Shown: positions 38,842-46,696 of the stretch, one piece after another
Layout: each line of letters starts with the position of its first letter
How positions within the stretch are numbered: position 1 is the first letter of the stretch
Source of the DNA: a virus
DNA length: 62,139 nucleotides
Virus record (IMG/VR): IMGVR_UViG_3300027976_000037
Location: 1-62,139 of that record
Direction: 5' to 3' (one strand)
The notes under the pieces: generated by a model
The model's input: the letters and a program-made list of their open reading frames with translations, nothing else
What the model was told of the DNA's origin: nothing
Databases searched by the model: none
Program-made: the position numbers and the translations under genes

Positions 38842-39495
38842 ATGAATTCTCCAGACTTTAGTTATCCAGCCCATTACACTCAACCGGAAGGTGCCCAGTT
38901 CTACTTTTCCGGCCACATCAAAACATGGTTGAACCAGATGCCCGATATGCTGGGCCGACCAAACGTGACACTTGAAATCGGCGCGCTCTTCGGTGGTGCA
39001 TCTGTATTCATGTTAGAAACATATTGTAAGGCAGCCGGCTCTCATCATTACATTTGTGATATCAATACGAATGATGCTATAGAAAATAATATCAAGCCAT
39101 ATGCTGATAAGTGTACATACTGTCTAGGAAAATCAGAGGACATACTACGAACGTTAACCTACGAAGGTAAGACCAAAGAATTTGTGGACCTCGCATACAT
39201 CGACGGAAATCACATGGCTAAGTTTGTGCTGGAGGACGCAATGAACTGCTTTTATCTAGTCAAGAATGGTGGGTATATCGTATTCGACGACTACGGTTGG
39301 GGTCGGGATGGACCAGAACACACGCGGCCCGCCACTGGTATAGAAGCGTTCCAACATGCTTATCAGAAACATTTAGAAGTTATTGATGTAGGTTGGCAGG
39401 TGATAATGAAGAAGACTGGATACGAACTAAATCCCGATGAAAAGAATAGTAACTACTATACCGGTTGGAAACACACAACGAAAACAGCTGTATAA
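38842..39495 (+). CDS. SAM-dependent methyltransferase (CmcI/Methyltransf_24-like)
   Basis: 217 aa. VTLEIGALFGGASVFML is motif I with G-x-x-x-G, VDLAYIDGNHMAKFVLEDAM and GGYIVFDDYGWG give the typical D-G-x-H and F-D-D-Y motifs. Probably methylates a sugar or related metabolite. Confidence 0.88.
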   Translation: MNSPDFSYPAHYTQPEGAQFYFSGHIKTWLNQMPDMLGRPNVTLEIGALFGGASVFMLETYCKAAGSHHYICDINTNDAIENNIKPYADKCTYCLGKSEDILRTLTYEGKTKEFVDLAYIDGNHMAKFVLEDAMNCFYLVKNGGYIVFDDYGWGRDGPEHTRPATGIEAFQHAYQKHLEVIDVGWQVIMKKTGYELNPDEKNSNYYTGWKHTTKTAV

Positions 39496-39498
39496 TTT

Positions 39499-39936
39499 AT
39501 GGTACATATAAAAATAAAGAAACTTAGAAAAGACGCAAAATTTCCAAATTATGCCACACCTCAATCGGCTGGGGCAGATTTATATTCGACAGAATTTCAC
39601 ATTCTAAAACCGGGCGAACGAAAATTGTTCAAGACCGGCATCGCCATGTGTATTCCAGAAAGTGTGTATGGTCGTATAGCACCCCGTAGTGGCCTTGCAT
39701 ATAAATCGGGCTTGGATGTGATGGCTGGGGTGATAGACCCAGATTATCGGGGAGACGTTGGTGTAATTCTCATAAATCTAGGTCAGGAGGATAAGAACAT
39801 TCTTGTCGGTGATGCCATCGCACAAATAATTTTTGAAAAGTATGAACGGGCCGGATGGTTCATCGAAGAGTCTGAATTAGACGAGACTGTTCGTGGCGAA
39901 GGTGGATATGGTTCCACCGATAACAAGGTTGCTTAA
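39499..39936 (+). CDS. dut: dUTPase
   Basis: 145 aa, trimeric type. Five motifs are in order: AGADLYS, IAPRSGLA, GVIDPDYRGDVGVILIN, DAIAQIIFEK and RGEGGYGSTD. Hydrolyses dUTP to dUMP, supplying ThyX and limiting uracil in DNA. Length is typical. Confidence 0.97.
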   Translation: MVHIKIKKLRKDAKFPNYATPQSAGADLYSTEFHILKPGERKLFKTGIAMCIPESVYGRIAPRSGLAYKSGLDVMAGVIDPDYRGDVGVILINLGQEDKNILVGDAIAQIIFEKYERAGWFIEESELDETVRGEGGYGSTDNKVA

Positions 39937-39986
39937 TTATATACTTCAAAATTCACTGTTCTCTATACTTATTATCGAAGGAACAT

Positions 39987-40148
39987 ATGAGCAAAAATAG
40001 TCATAGATACAAAAACGACATCAGAGTTGAAGTTGATGATATGGACGACCTGGACGAAATCGAAATTGAAAAGTTTGAGAAATTCAAACCAAAAAAACAA
40101 GTCGATAAACACAAGGGTAAAAAAATTAGACGAGTTGATGAAGATTGA
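39987..40148 (+). CDS. Small acidic-basic protein, 53 aa
   Basis: Begins MSKNSHRYKNDIRVEV; an acidic centre (DDMDDLDEIEIE) is followed by a Lys-rich end. TATACTTAT lies about 20 nt before the start with a GAAGGA leader. Not recognised. Confidence 0.62.
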   Translation: MSKNSHRYKNDIRVEVDDMDDLDEIEIEKFEKFKPKKQVDKHKGKKIRRVDED

Positions 40149-40822
40149 GTAAGTGTGACGACTTTATACTTATTAGTGTGAAGTTAATCACAATCCTTTA
40201 TTTTATTCTAGCAATAGCCTCAGTGGGGTTTGCGGTGGAACAACCTTTGATACTGGGCGCTTATCGTCCAACTGTAGAACAGTCATCTATTCCGTTTGAT
40301 CACGTCGTAAGACTTGAACCTGACTGGAGTCCTCCCACAACGTTTGAGTTTTCAAATGGATTAGTAATGTGGATGAAAACTATATCGGAAGTATATTTGG
40401 ACTCAAGAGCGTTAGAACACAGTGTAGACGGCGATTATTACTTCACCGTTGAGGTTGAAAAGGGTGAAGTCTTTTTTCAACTACCAGTAGCTCCACCAGA
40501 AGGTTCCGTATTCATGTTATTCACGCCTTCGGCTGAGATAGAGGTTCACAGCTCTGAATTTTCTGTGGACGTTTTTGGCGATTCAAAAACATATGTCAGA
40601 TGTTATAAGGGAACTTTAACTTTCACAAGCACAGTGGACTTTTCTGTGTTTGTCTTGAGTGAAGGTGAGGAAGCGGTTGTTGTCGGTAGAGATGGTGAAA
40701 AAAACATTGCTGTTGTTAAATATAAACTATCGTGGCGGGCCGGTAATGAGTGGGAAAAAATAAAGGGAACTCTAAGTTCCCCTTTATCCAAATGGACTGT
40801 TGTTAGCGGAAAGATGCGTTAG
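40145..40822 (+). CDS. Secreted FecR-like protein, second copy (TTG start)
   Basis: 225 aa, starting at TTG 40145 that overlaps the preceding stop. Signal peptide-like segment LITILYFILAIASVGFA, then a beta-rich domain with TFEFSNGLVMWMKTISEVYL and VEKGEVFFQLPVAPPEGS, similar in style to the FecR-like gene at 38320. The start codon is the least certain point; no closer ATG precedes the signal segment. Confidence 0.7.
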   Translation: MSKCDDFILISVKLITILYFILAIASVGFAVEQPLILGAYRPTVEQSSIPFDHVVRLEPDWSPPTTFEFSNGLVMWMKTISEVYLDSRALEHSVDGDYYFTVEVEKGEVFFQLPVAPPEGSVFMLFTPSAEIEVHSSEFSVDVFGDSKTYVRCYKGTLTFTSTVDFSVFVLSEGEEAVVVGRDGEKNIAVVKYKLSWRAGNEWEKIKGTLSSPLSKWTVVSGKMR

Positions 40823-41913
40823 GTATCTCTAATTCCCCATCGAACGTCTCGCAAGTTACCCCCGGCGTATGAGATAGCGCTTTGCAAGTCTTCTTGTATT
40901 TCAATAAGCTTTTCCTTGTAGGTCATTCCATTACACGCCAACTCAACTGTTCGTCCCTCGACGTGGTGTTTGTTGTGTTTGTTAGCTTCCGACGCGGAGC
41001 CGTAGTAAATTTTGTGTGTGGGTTTTGGCAAGGGAGATTGTGTATCTTCTATTGCTGCGGCGAGTTTAGGAAATGTAGGTCGCTTTGCCCACTCGCACAC
41101 CCTTTCACGTTGCAGCTGACCTTCCACCATCAACCTAATCGTGTAATCGTCATATTTTGACTCAGCCGGTGCATCGATACAAGCAGCAAATACACTACCA
41201 GCCATGACCATCGTGGCACCAGCGTATATTGCTTTGGCAAAGTCTCCATTCGTGCGAATACCTCCATCCGCAATGATTGGCTTATGAGCAGAATCAAAAC
41301 ATTCGTTAATACATGAAAACATCGGAGTCCCGAACCCAGTCTTTCCGTAGGTAGTGCAGGCGTCACCCTGTGCGATACCCACCTTGATAGTATCGGCACC
41401 CCAGAATCCTAAAGAATATACAGCCTCAGGGGTTGCAACATTACCGGCGATTAAAAATACATTCCGATATGTATTTGAGCCGCTCCGAATAAACTCAATC
41501 ATCTCCTTCATGCGCAGTGAGTGACCGTGAGCAATATCAATAGTGAGGTAATCAATACGAAAGTTGTTTTCGTCACACCACACCAAGAACCCCTTGTCAT
41601 CCTCACTGACACCAACGCTGATACTGATTGTTTTCCAATTATCTTCGTTTGCCAAGCGGACAAACTCACAATTGAATTGATTTGGCTTATCCTCAACGCG
41701 CTCATTGAAACGGTGCATGATGTAAAAGTACTCATTCTCACTCATGTAGTGTGCTGTGGATGCGTCGATAACACACTTCATATTGGCTGGCACCACTGGC
41801 ATCTTGAACGTGCGGGGCCCAAATTTGATTGATGTATCAACCTCCGAGCGGCTGTGAAACGTCGAGAACGATGGTTTTAAAAAAACATTTTGGTAAGAGT
41901 AGCTTTTGCTCAT
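40819..41913 (-). CDS. guaC: GMP reductase (IMPDH/GMPR family)
   Basis: 364 aa. TIM-barrel elements VFLKPSFSTFHSRSEVD, PVVPANMKCVID, FLIAGNVATPEAV and the catalytic loop KVGIAQGDACTTYGKTGFG with the active Cys, then PIIADGGIRTNGDFAKAI and AGSVFAAC. Lacks CBS domains, fitting GMP reductase: GMP to IMP with NADPH. On the minus strand TATATA ends 3 nt before the ATG. Shows phage control of the purine pool. Confidence 0.88.
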   Translation of the reverse strand: MSKSYSYQNVFLKPSFSTFHSRSEVDTSIKFGPRTFKMPVVPANMKCVIDASTAHYMSENEYFYIMHRFNERVEDKPNQFNCEFVRLANEDNWKTISISVGVSEDDKGFLVWCDENNFRIDYLTIDIAHGHSLRMKEMIEFIRSGSNTYRNVFLIAGNVATPEAVYSLGFWGADTIKVGIAQGDACTTYGKTGFGTPMFSCINECFDSAHKPIIADGGIRTNGDFAKAIYAGATMVMAGSVFAACIDAPAESKYDDYTIRLMVEGQLQRERVCEWAKRPTFPKLAAAIEDTQSPLPKPTHKIYYGSASEANKHNKHHVEGRTVELACNGMTYKEKLIEIQEDLQSAISYAGGNLRDVRWGIRDT

Positions 41914-41969
41914 TTGTATATACAGAGTAAACGACTAAAGAAAATATGTCAAATTGAAAAATCTCTTGA

Positions 41970-41977
41970 TATTTATA
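41970..41977 (+). promoter_or_regulatory. TATTTATA octamer before gene 41986
   Basis: Ends 8 nt before the ATG at 41986, with GAGG between, one of the few such sites that also has a Shine-Dalgarno-like stretch. Confidence 0.5.
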
Positions 41978-41985
41978 GAGGTAAT

Positions 41986-42423
41986 ATGCCTCAAGAATTC
42001 CCGATTAAACTGTCTAAGACTAAAAAATTACAAGCTCCAGATGAGACATCTCTGAAGCTATATGTGAAGTTTATTACGTTCGCTGCCAAGAAGCTTGGGA
42101 TTGAGGGCAAACCATTGATAGTGAGGTTTTTACACGCCTGCCCAGATGAACCAGTAACCACAGCCGCGTATGAACCAGCAACCGATCGTATCAGTATAAT
42201 TATTGAGAATCGTCACGTCATCGATTGCTGTCGCTCCATCGCACACGAAATGGTCCATGAGAGACAAAAATATCAGAACCGTTTGGGACAACCTGTTCCT
42301 GAGATTGGTGGGGAAATTGAAGATGAAGCCAACGCTGTGGCTGGTCAGATAGTGAAGGAATTTATAAAGAAAGAATTGTCTCCAGAACAGAAAAAATTCT
42401 TAGGACTAGGAACATACCGATGA
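41986..42423 (+). CDS. HExxH metallopeptidase-like protein
   Basis: 145 aa. The zinc-protease signature IAHEMVHERQ (about residues 85-94) is followed by EDEANAVAG about 20 residues later, which may supply the third ligand. No signal peptide. Start set by the TATTTATA element. Substrate unknown; may process virion proteins. Confidence 0.75.
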   Translation: MPQEFPIKLSKTKKLQAPDETSLKLYVKFITFAAKKLGIEGKPLIVRFLHACPDEPVTTAAYEPATDRISIIIENRHVIDCCRSIAHEMVHERQKYQNRLGQPVPEIGGEIEDEANAVAGQIVKEFIKKELSPEQKKFLGLGTYR

Positions 42424-42770
42424 AGTCGCCAGACCCATTAGAACATTATATAAAAAAGGCTATGCTGCAAGAAGCAACGTTGTCAGACTATGGTGCAACA
42501 CAAGGTCTGACGAGTGATATGGTGGGCAGGTGGACAATTAACTCATATGATACCGGCAAGAAAAGAGAAAAGCCGGTTGTTATGAAGGAACTTATTTTTA
42601 AGAACAACGCCGGTGTTATGGAAGTCTTTAAATTTTTTGAGGTGGCGGATATTGAGGATAAGAATAAATTTGACACTCTAATCAATTCTGGACAAGAAAA
42701 GACGGCGTGGGAGTTAATTCAAAAAGTGTTAAATGTTAAGCTCATGGGTAAGGGCCCTTGGAGTGGATAA
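42420..42770 (+). CDS. Hypothetical protein, 116 aa
   Basis: Not recognised. Helical, with SDYGATQGLTSDMVGRW and a C-terminal MGKGPWSG. Overlaps the peptidase-like gene by 4 nt, so coupled. Confidence 0.7.
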   Translation: MKSPDPLEHYIKKAMLQEATLSDYGATQGLTSDMVGRWTINSYDTGKKREKPVVMKELIFKNNAGVMEVFKFFEVADIEDKNKFDTLINSGQEKTAWELIQKVLNVKLMGKGPWSG

Positions 42771-42786
42771 AGCTAGTTGTCGTTAT

Positions 42787-42794
42787 ATTTATAG
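42787..42794 (+). promoter_or_regulatory. TATTTATA octamer before gene 42797
   Basis: The octamer lies about 3 nt before the ATG at 42797, leaving no room for a ribosome-binding site. Confidence 0.5.
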
Positions 42795-42796
42795 TT

Positions 42797-43021
42797 ATGT
42801 CATTTGACCCAATCAAAGCTCTCATGAAAAATACCGCTCCGGAAATCAAGCGGGATGACCACGAGCAATCAGTCCTCGAAAAATTCTGCAAGGACCACGG
42901 TATCGTTGGTATGAATTGTGGTAATATGAATCCAACCGCGGCTCTACGGATGCTACAAGGTCGGATGGGAATTAGGTCGCCTGAGCTAAACGAATCAAAG
43001 AAAGAAATTTTACATGGATAA
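42797..43021 (+). CDS. Hypothetical protein, 74 aa
   Basis: Not recognised. Helical, with KFCKDHGIVGMNCGNMNP in the middle. Start 42797 is set by the adjacent TATTTATA. Ends overlapping the 2H phosphoesterase gene by 8 nt. Confidence 0.7.
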   Translation: MSFDPIKALMKNTAPEIKRDDHEQSVLEKFCKDHGIVGMNCGNMNPTAALRMLQGRMGIRSPELNESKKEILHG

Positions 43022-43973
43022 AGTACCGTCATACATTGAATATTACGAAGAACTCATTATGGAAGGTGATGATGTCCATACTGTCATGATTGAGATTCCA
43101 AAGTTTCCAGAGCTGATGGAATTTATCAATTCTATTCCGGAAGAAATTCTATATGAGCCAAACGACCCAAAATACGGCCGCACACACAATCCGCACATCA
43201 CTGTTCTATATGGTATTGATAAGATGGAAGGTGAGAAAGCAAGATCTATTTTACGAAAAATCCCATCCGCTATTACAGCTACATTAGGTTCCGTCACCAA
43301 ATTCGAAACCCCTGAGTTTGATGTGATAAAGATAGACGTATCAAGCCCGTATCTATATAGGGTTAATAAATTTCTGCGGGACAACGTTGAGTATCATAAT
43401 GACTATGACACGTTTCATCCACATGTCACCGTTGCTTATGTTAAAAAAGGCGAAGGAAGCCAATTTTTAAAAGACAACCGATTCGCTGGGAAAAGATTCG
43501 CATTCAGAGCTTTCTTGTATAGTAATGAAAACTGGGATAAAGAAGTAATTCCAATGAAGGTTAGTAAACCTAAAGCGGTTGATGAAGTTGCACTTGGTTT
43601 AGGTGGCGGCTACGGTGGTTCTCCAGGTGGTCAAATCGCAGCCAGTGGTTGGGCAGCAACATACTCATCTCCACAAAGCAGCACACGCTTAGGTAACTAC
43701 AAGACGCAGAGTGGTGGTTTTCCAAAACAGACTACGCGGGATAAAGGAACAGGCAATACAGTTACAGGCATCGACCCATATGATACAGTGACCGACGAAG
43801 ATTTGAAAGACCCGCGGTTCTCTGCTGACGAAATTCGTTCTGGTCTAAGATATGAAATGGCACAGATGGAATATCCAAACAAGGACATTGCTCGTCAAAT
43901 TGTGATTCAGCGATTAAAGAAGAATCCAAAACAATACTCCGACCTTCACCAATATTTTGACACGGAGAAATAA
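43014..43973 (+). CDS. 2H phosphoesterase (LigT-like) with C-terminal extension
   Basis: 319 aa. Two H-x-T motifs: NPHITVLYG (about residue 61) and HPHVTVAYV (about residue 140), which define the 2H family acting on 2',3'- or 2',5'-phosphodiesters. A Gly/Ser-rich linker (about 195-255) leads to a C-terminal domain with EIRSGLRYEMAQMEYPNKDIA, also seen in style in the next gene (DUF5661-like). Could process RNA ends or degrade defence cyclic nucleotides (anti-CBASS Acb1 is a 2H enzyme); not decidable here. Confidence 0.85.
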   Translation: MDKVPSYIEYYEELIMEGDDVHTVMIEIPKFPELMEFINSIPEEILYEPNDPKYGRTHNPHITVLYGIDKMEGEKARSILRKIPSAITATLGSVTKFETPEFDVIKIDVSSPYLYRVNKFLRDNVEYHNDYDTFHPHVTVAYVKKGEGSQFLKDNRFAGKRFAFRAFLYSNENWDKEVIPMKVSKPKAVDEVALGLGGGYGGSPGGQIAASGWAATYSSPQSSTRLGNYKTQSGGFPKQTTRDKGTGNTVTGIDPYDTVTDEDLKDPRFSADEIRSGLRYEMAQMEYPNKDIARQIVIQRLKKNPKQYSDLHQYFDTEK

Positions 43974-43975
43974 AT

Positions 43976-44464
43976 ATGATTAACCTAAGACAAGAATTCG
44001 AACTGGGTATTGAAGTTGAAACAGAACACACTCAAGATAGACGCTTAGCAGCAAAGATCGCCAGTGACCATCTATCAGAAGACCCACACTACTACAGCCA
44101 ATTGATGTCTGCCGGTTTGGTTAATGAGCCAGAGGCTCAAGCTATGGGCCAAGAATTCCGTGCCGAGATCGGCGATGGTGGACATGTTGAAAAAGTAAAG
44201 AAGAATAACTCGATTGAATTTGGGAAAACGGCACCAAAGATTCCGGCTCCATCGACGAGGTCTACCACGGGTGGATTGGTTAATCAGACCACGGGTGCCA
44301 AAATGGGCAATCAAGTTTCAATTGACTCGGGAACAACCCCACTATCGGTTGATAACAGGTCTACCGAATTGACTCCTCCTGTAGTTATTTTACAAGTTAA
44401 AAGTAATTCTTTAGCTGACCCGACATCACATTTTATAGGTCAACTTTCGGCTGGGCCGATGTAA
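43976..44464 (+). CDS. DUF5661-like protein, 162 aa
   Basis: N-terminal FELGIEVETEHTQDRRLAAKIASDHLSEDPHYYSQL matches the style of DUF5661 (partly quoted), related to the C-terminus of the preceding gene. The rest is low-complexity Thr/Ser/Gly. It may be a virion-associated or scaffold-like protein. Confidence 0.7.
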   Translation: MINLRQEFELGIEVETEHTQDRRLAAKIASDHLSEDPHYYSQLMSAGLVNEPEAQAMGQEFRAEIGDGGHVEKVKKNNSIEFGKTAPKIPAPSTRSTTGGLVNQTTGAKMGNQVSIDSGTTPLSVDNRSTELTPPVVILQVKSNSLADPTSHFIGQLSAGPM

Positions 44465-44492
44465 TAAATCATCCTAGCCGATATTTATTCGC

Positions 44493-45584
44493 ATGAAACG
44501 TAAAGGTTATATTTTATTTTACATTGGTCTGATTGTATCAATGATCATGATGTCGGGATGTTGGGTAACAATCCCATATGAGAGAAAGTCCGAAGTTGAA
44601 AAGCAGTTAACGGAACTACGAATTGAACACCAAGCTGAATTAACGCAGACTATAAAAAATATATCGGCACAAAAACACGTCGTTATAACAAATAGAGAAA
44701 AACAGCTTCAATCGGTTGTCAATAGTCTATATGGGGCTGATATGGCTTTCTCATACTATCTGACCCCTGACAGAATTGATTTAATTATTAACAATCGGGT
44801 TAATGAGGCTATGGCAGCGGCGGGGTTCACTCCAACCTATGACGCAGTAGTTCTTGAGAAAAAACGATTGAAAGATGAGTTGGATGAAACCAAAACCTCA
44901 ATGGAACAGTTGCAGAAAAATCACGATAAAGTTGTAGAAGAAAATAAATTGATAGCACAAGAGTCGGAGGCAGAGAAAGCAAAGATTGCTGAGCTTGAGA
45001 GCATCGCAAGTAAAAAAGAGACAGAATGGCAGTCTAAGTTAGACGACAAACAAGATGAATTGAATAATGTGAACAACGACATTATTGTTGCAGAAAAAAA
45101 GAGGGGTGACAACCAAGCCTCAATCGAACGATTGAAAATGAAATTGATGTGGGCATGTGGTATTGCGGCAGTCTTATGTATTGCGGGTTCGATATATTCT
45201 CCGATTGAAAAATCTACACTAACTATGTTGGCCGCGATATTCGGCGGAGTCACCGTTGCAATACCTTTCATTGAGGGGTGGATGGTATTAGTGGCAGGAT
45301 TGGTCGGAGTGGCGATTGCTGTGGTTAAATTTTTATATACTCAAAATATTGCAACCAAGACAAGTAAAAATCTCATTGGAGCTATTCAAGAAGAAAAAGT
45401 AAAAAACCCAGAAAATTTTAAATCTTCTCTCAAGCCGATACTGCAGAGTTGGAACACCAATTATGTTAAAGACGCGAGTGGTATGATTGTAACTAAAACT
45501 GATAAGGAAGTTGAAAATTTCATATCGGGGGTCTTAATGGACACCGGCCAGCTTGACGCGAAAAGTATTGATAATAAGTCATAA
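44493..45584 (+). CDS. Membrane lipoprotein with coiled coil
   Basis: 363 aa. Lipobox MSGC at residue about 20-23, a long periplasmic coiled coil (about 35-210), then three hydrophobic segments (about 220-290) and a charged tail. Combining a lipid anchor with several membrane helices is unusual. A TATTTATT element lies 3 nt before the ATG. May span the envelope in lysis or injection. Confidence 0.75.
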   Translation: MKRKGYILFYIGLIVSMIMMSGCWVTIPYERKSEVEKQLTELRIEHQAELTQTIKNISAQKHVVITNREKQLQSVVNSLYGADMAFSYYLTPDRIDLIINNRVNEAMAAAGFTPTYDAVVLEKKRLKDELDETKTSMEQLQKNHDKVVEENKLIAQESEAEKAKIAELESIASKKETEWQSKLDDKQDELNNVNNDIIVAEKKRGDNQASIERLKMKLMWACGIAAVLCIAGSIYSPIEKSTLTMLAAIFGGVTVAIPFIEGWMVLVAGLVGVAIAVVKFLYTQNIATKTSKNLIGAIQEEKVKNPENFKSSLKPILQSWNTNYVKDASGMIVTKTDKEVENFISGVLMDTGQLDAKSIDNKS

Positions 45585-45602
45585 CTGACGGTTTATTATA
45601 GA

Positions 45603-45631
45603 TTGACAGAATGCGTGGTGTTTGAGATGAT
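45603..45631 (+). promoter_or_regulatory. Leaderless-type promoter of gene 45638
   Basis: TTGACA, 17-nt spacer, GATGAT; the -10 ends 6 nt before the ATG. Confidence 0.65.
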
Positions 45632-45637
45632 GGTGTC

Positions 45638-46174
45638 ATGGGCATTTTACATAAAACCAGGACATATCTTATCGGAGCAATGCAGTATTCCAACGGCCGT
45701 TCATGGAGAGAAGACATTGCACCAGAATTAAAGAGTATGGGTATCACGGTATTCAATCCGTATGATAAACCTTTCGTCGATGACACACCGGAAGACGAGG
45801 ATACAAGGAAAATGCTTCACGACAAACTTGAAGAGGGTGATTTTGACTTCGTAGCAGACAGAATGAAGCCAATTCGAAATTATGACCTTAGACTATGTGA
45901 TCTGTCCGACTTTTTAGTAGCCCACATCAAACCCTCAGTTGCTTCATGGGGGAGTGCTGAAGAATTAGTCACGTGCTGCCGAGCAAAAAAGCCCGTTTTT
46001 ATATCAATCGAAGGCGGAAAGAAGATGTGTCCATTGTGGTTACTTGCAATGTTTCCTCATAAATACATTTATAACAACGTTGATGAAATCCTCGATATGC
46101 TTAAAAGAATTGATTCCGGCGAAAAGCCAATTGATGGCGATAAGTGGAAGCTCTTAAAAGAAGAATATCGGTGA
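45638..46174 (+). CDS. Nucleoside 2-deoxyribosyltransferase-like protein
   Basis: 178 aa. YLIGAMQYSNGRSWREDIAPEL, TVFNPYDKP and RNYDLRLCDLSDFLVAHIKP, then WGSAEELVTCCRAKKPVF: the Rossmann-like fold with Asp and Glu positions of deoxyribosyltransferases. May salvage or interconvert deoxynucleosides. Own promoter. Confidence 0.83.
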   Translation: MGILHKTRTYLIGAMQYSNGRSWREDIAPELKSMGITVFNPYDKPFVDDTPEDEDTRKMLHDKLEEGDFDFVADRMKPIRNYDLRLCDLSDFLVAHIKPSVASWGSAEELVTCCRAKKPVFISIEGGKKMCPLWLLAMFPHKYIYNNVDEILDMLKRIDSGEKPIDGDKWKLLKEEYR

Positions 46175-46205
46175 GGAAAACCACTTCGTATATATACTTA
46201 TACAT

Positions 46206-46373
46206 ATGGCGTACACAGGACAAATTTATTACAACAATCTACCGATAACAATAGCTGAAGCTATTTCGCGCAATCTTGTTTATTTGGATGAGGACTTGGA
46301 TATGTGGCTGCTACAAGATTCTAAAAAAACAATAAAAATTAATGGTGATTTACACCTAACAGGAGAAGAATAA
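46206..46373 (+). CDS. Small acidic protein, 55 aa
   Basis: Begins MAYTGQIYYNNLPITIAEAI. TATACTTATA ends 3 nt before the ATG. Not recognised. Confidence 0.62.
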   Translation: MAYTGQIYYNNLPITIAEAISRNLVYLDEDLDMWLLQDSKKTIKINGDLHLTGEE

Positions 46374-46376
46374 ATT

Positions 46377-46694
46377 ATGTCAAATTACTACGTTGTAGAT
46401 GATACAAAACAAAAAGGTGGTCAGTCACCCGTTATCATGTTTAAAACTGTCGAGGGAATTGTCAAATACCTTGAAGACATGTGTCAAAGAAAATTTGGAA
46501 AGACCCGCCAACAGTACATGTATAACTGTTCCGAACTCGGTTTCGGCGATGATGACGCTAGAGGTCAAGCCTTCTGCGAGCAGCTTGAACAGTATTTTAA
46601 CATGGGTGTTATTCGTTCCGATTCGACGCCGATTCGGTGTAATGTGTTCCAAGCGGATAATTTTCGTAAGGGCAAAGCTGAACACGGTAATTAA
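46377..46694 (+). CDS. Hypothetical protein, 105 aa
   Basis: Not recognised. FKTVEGIVKYLEDMCQRKF and QAFCEQLEQYFNMGVIR are amphipathic helices. Follows the previous gene by 3 nt and precedes the helicase by 2 nt. Confidence 0.72.
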   Translation: MSNYYVVDDTKQKGGQSPVIMFKTVEGIVKYLEDMCQRKFGKTRQQYMYNCSELGFGDDDARGQAFCEQLEQYFNMGVIRSDSTPIRCNVFQADNFRKGKAEHGN

Positions 46695-46696
46695 CA

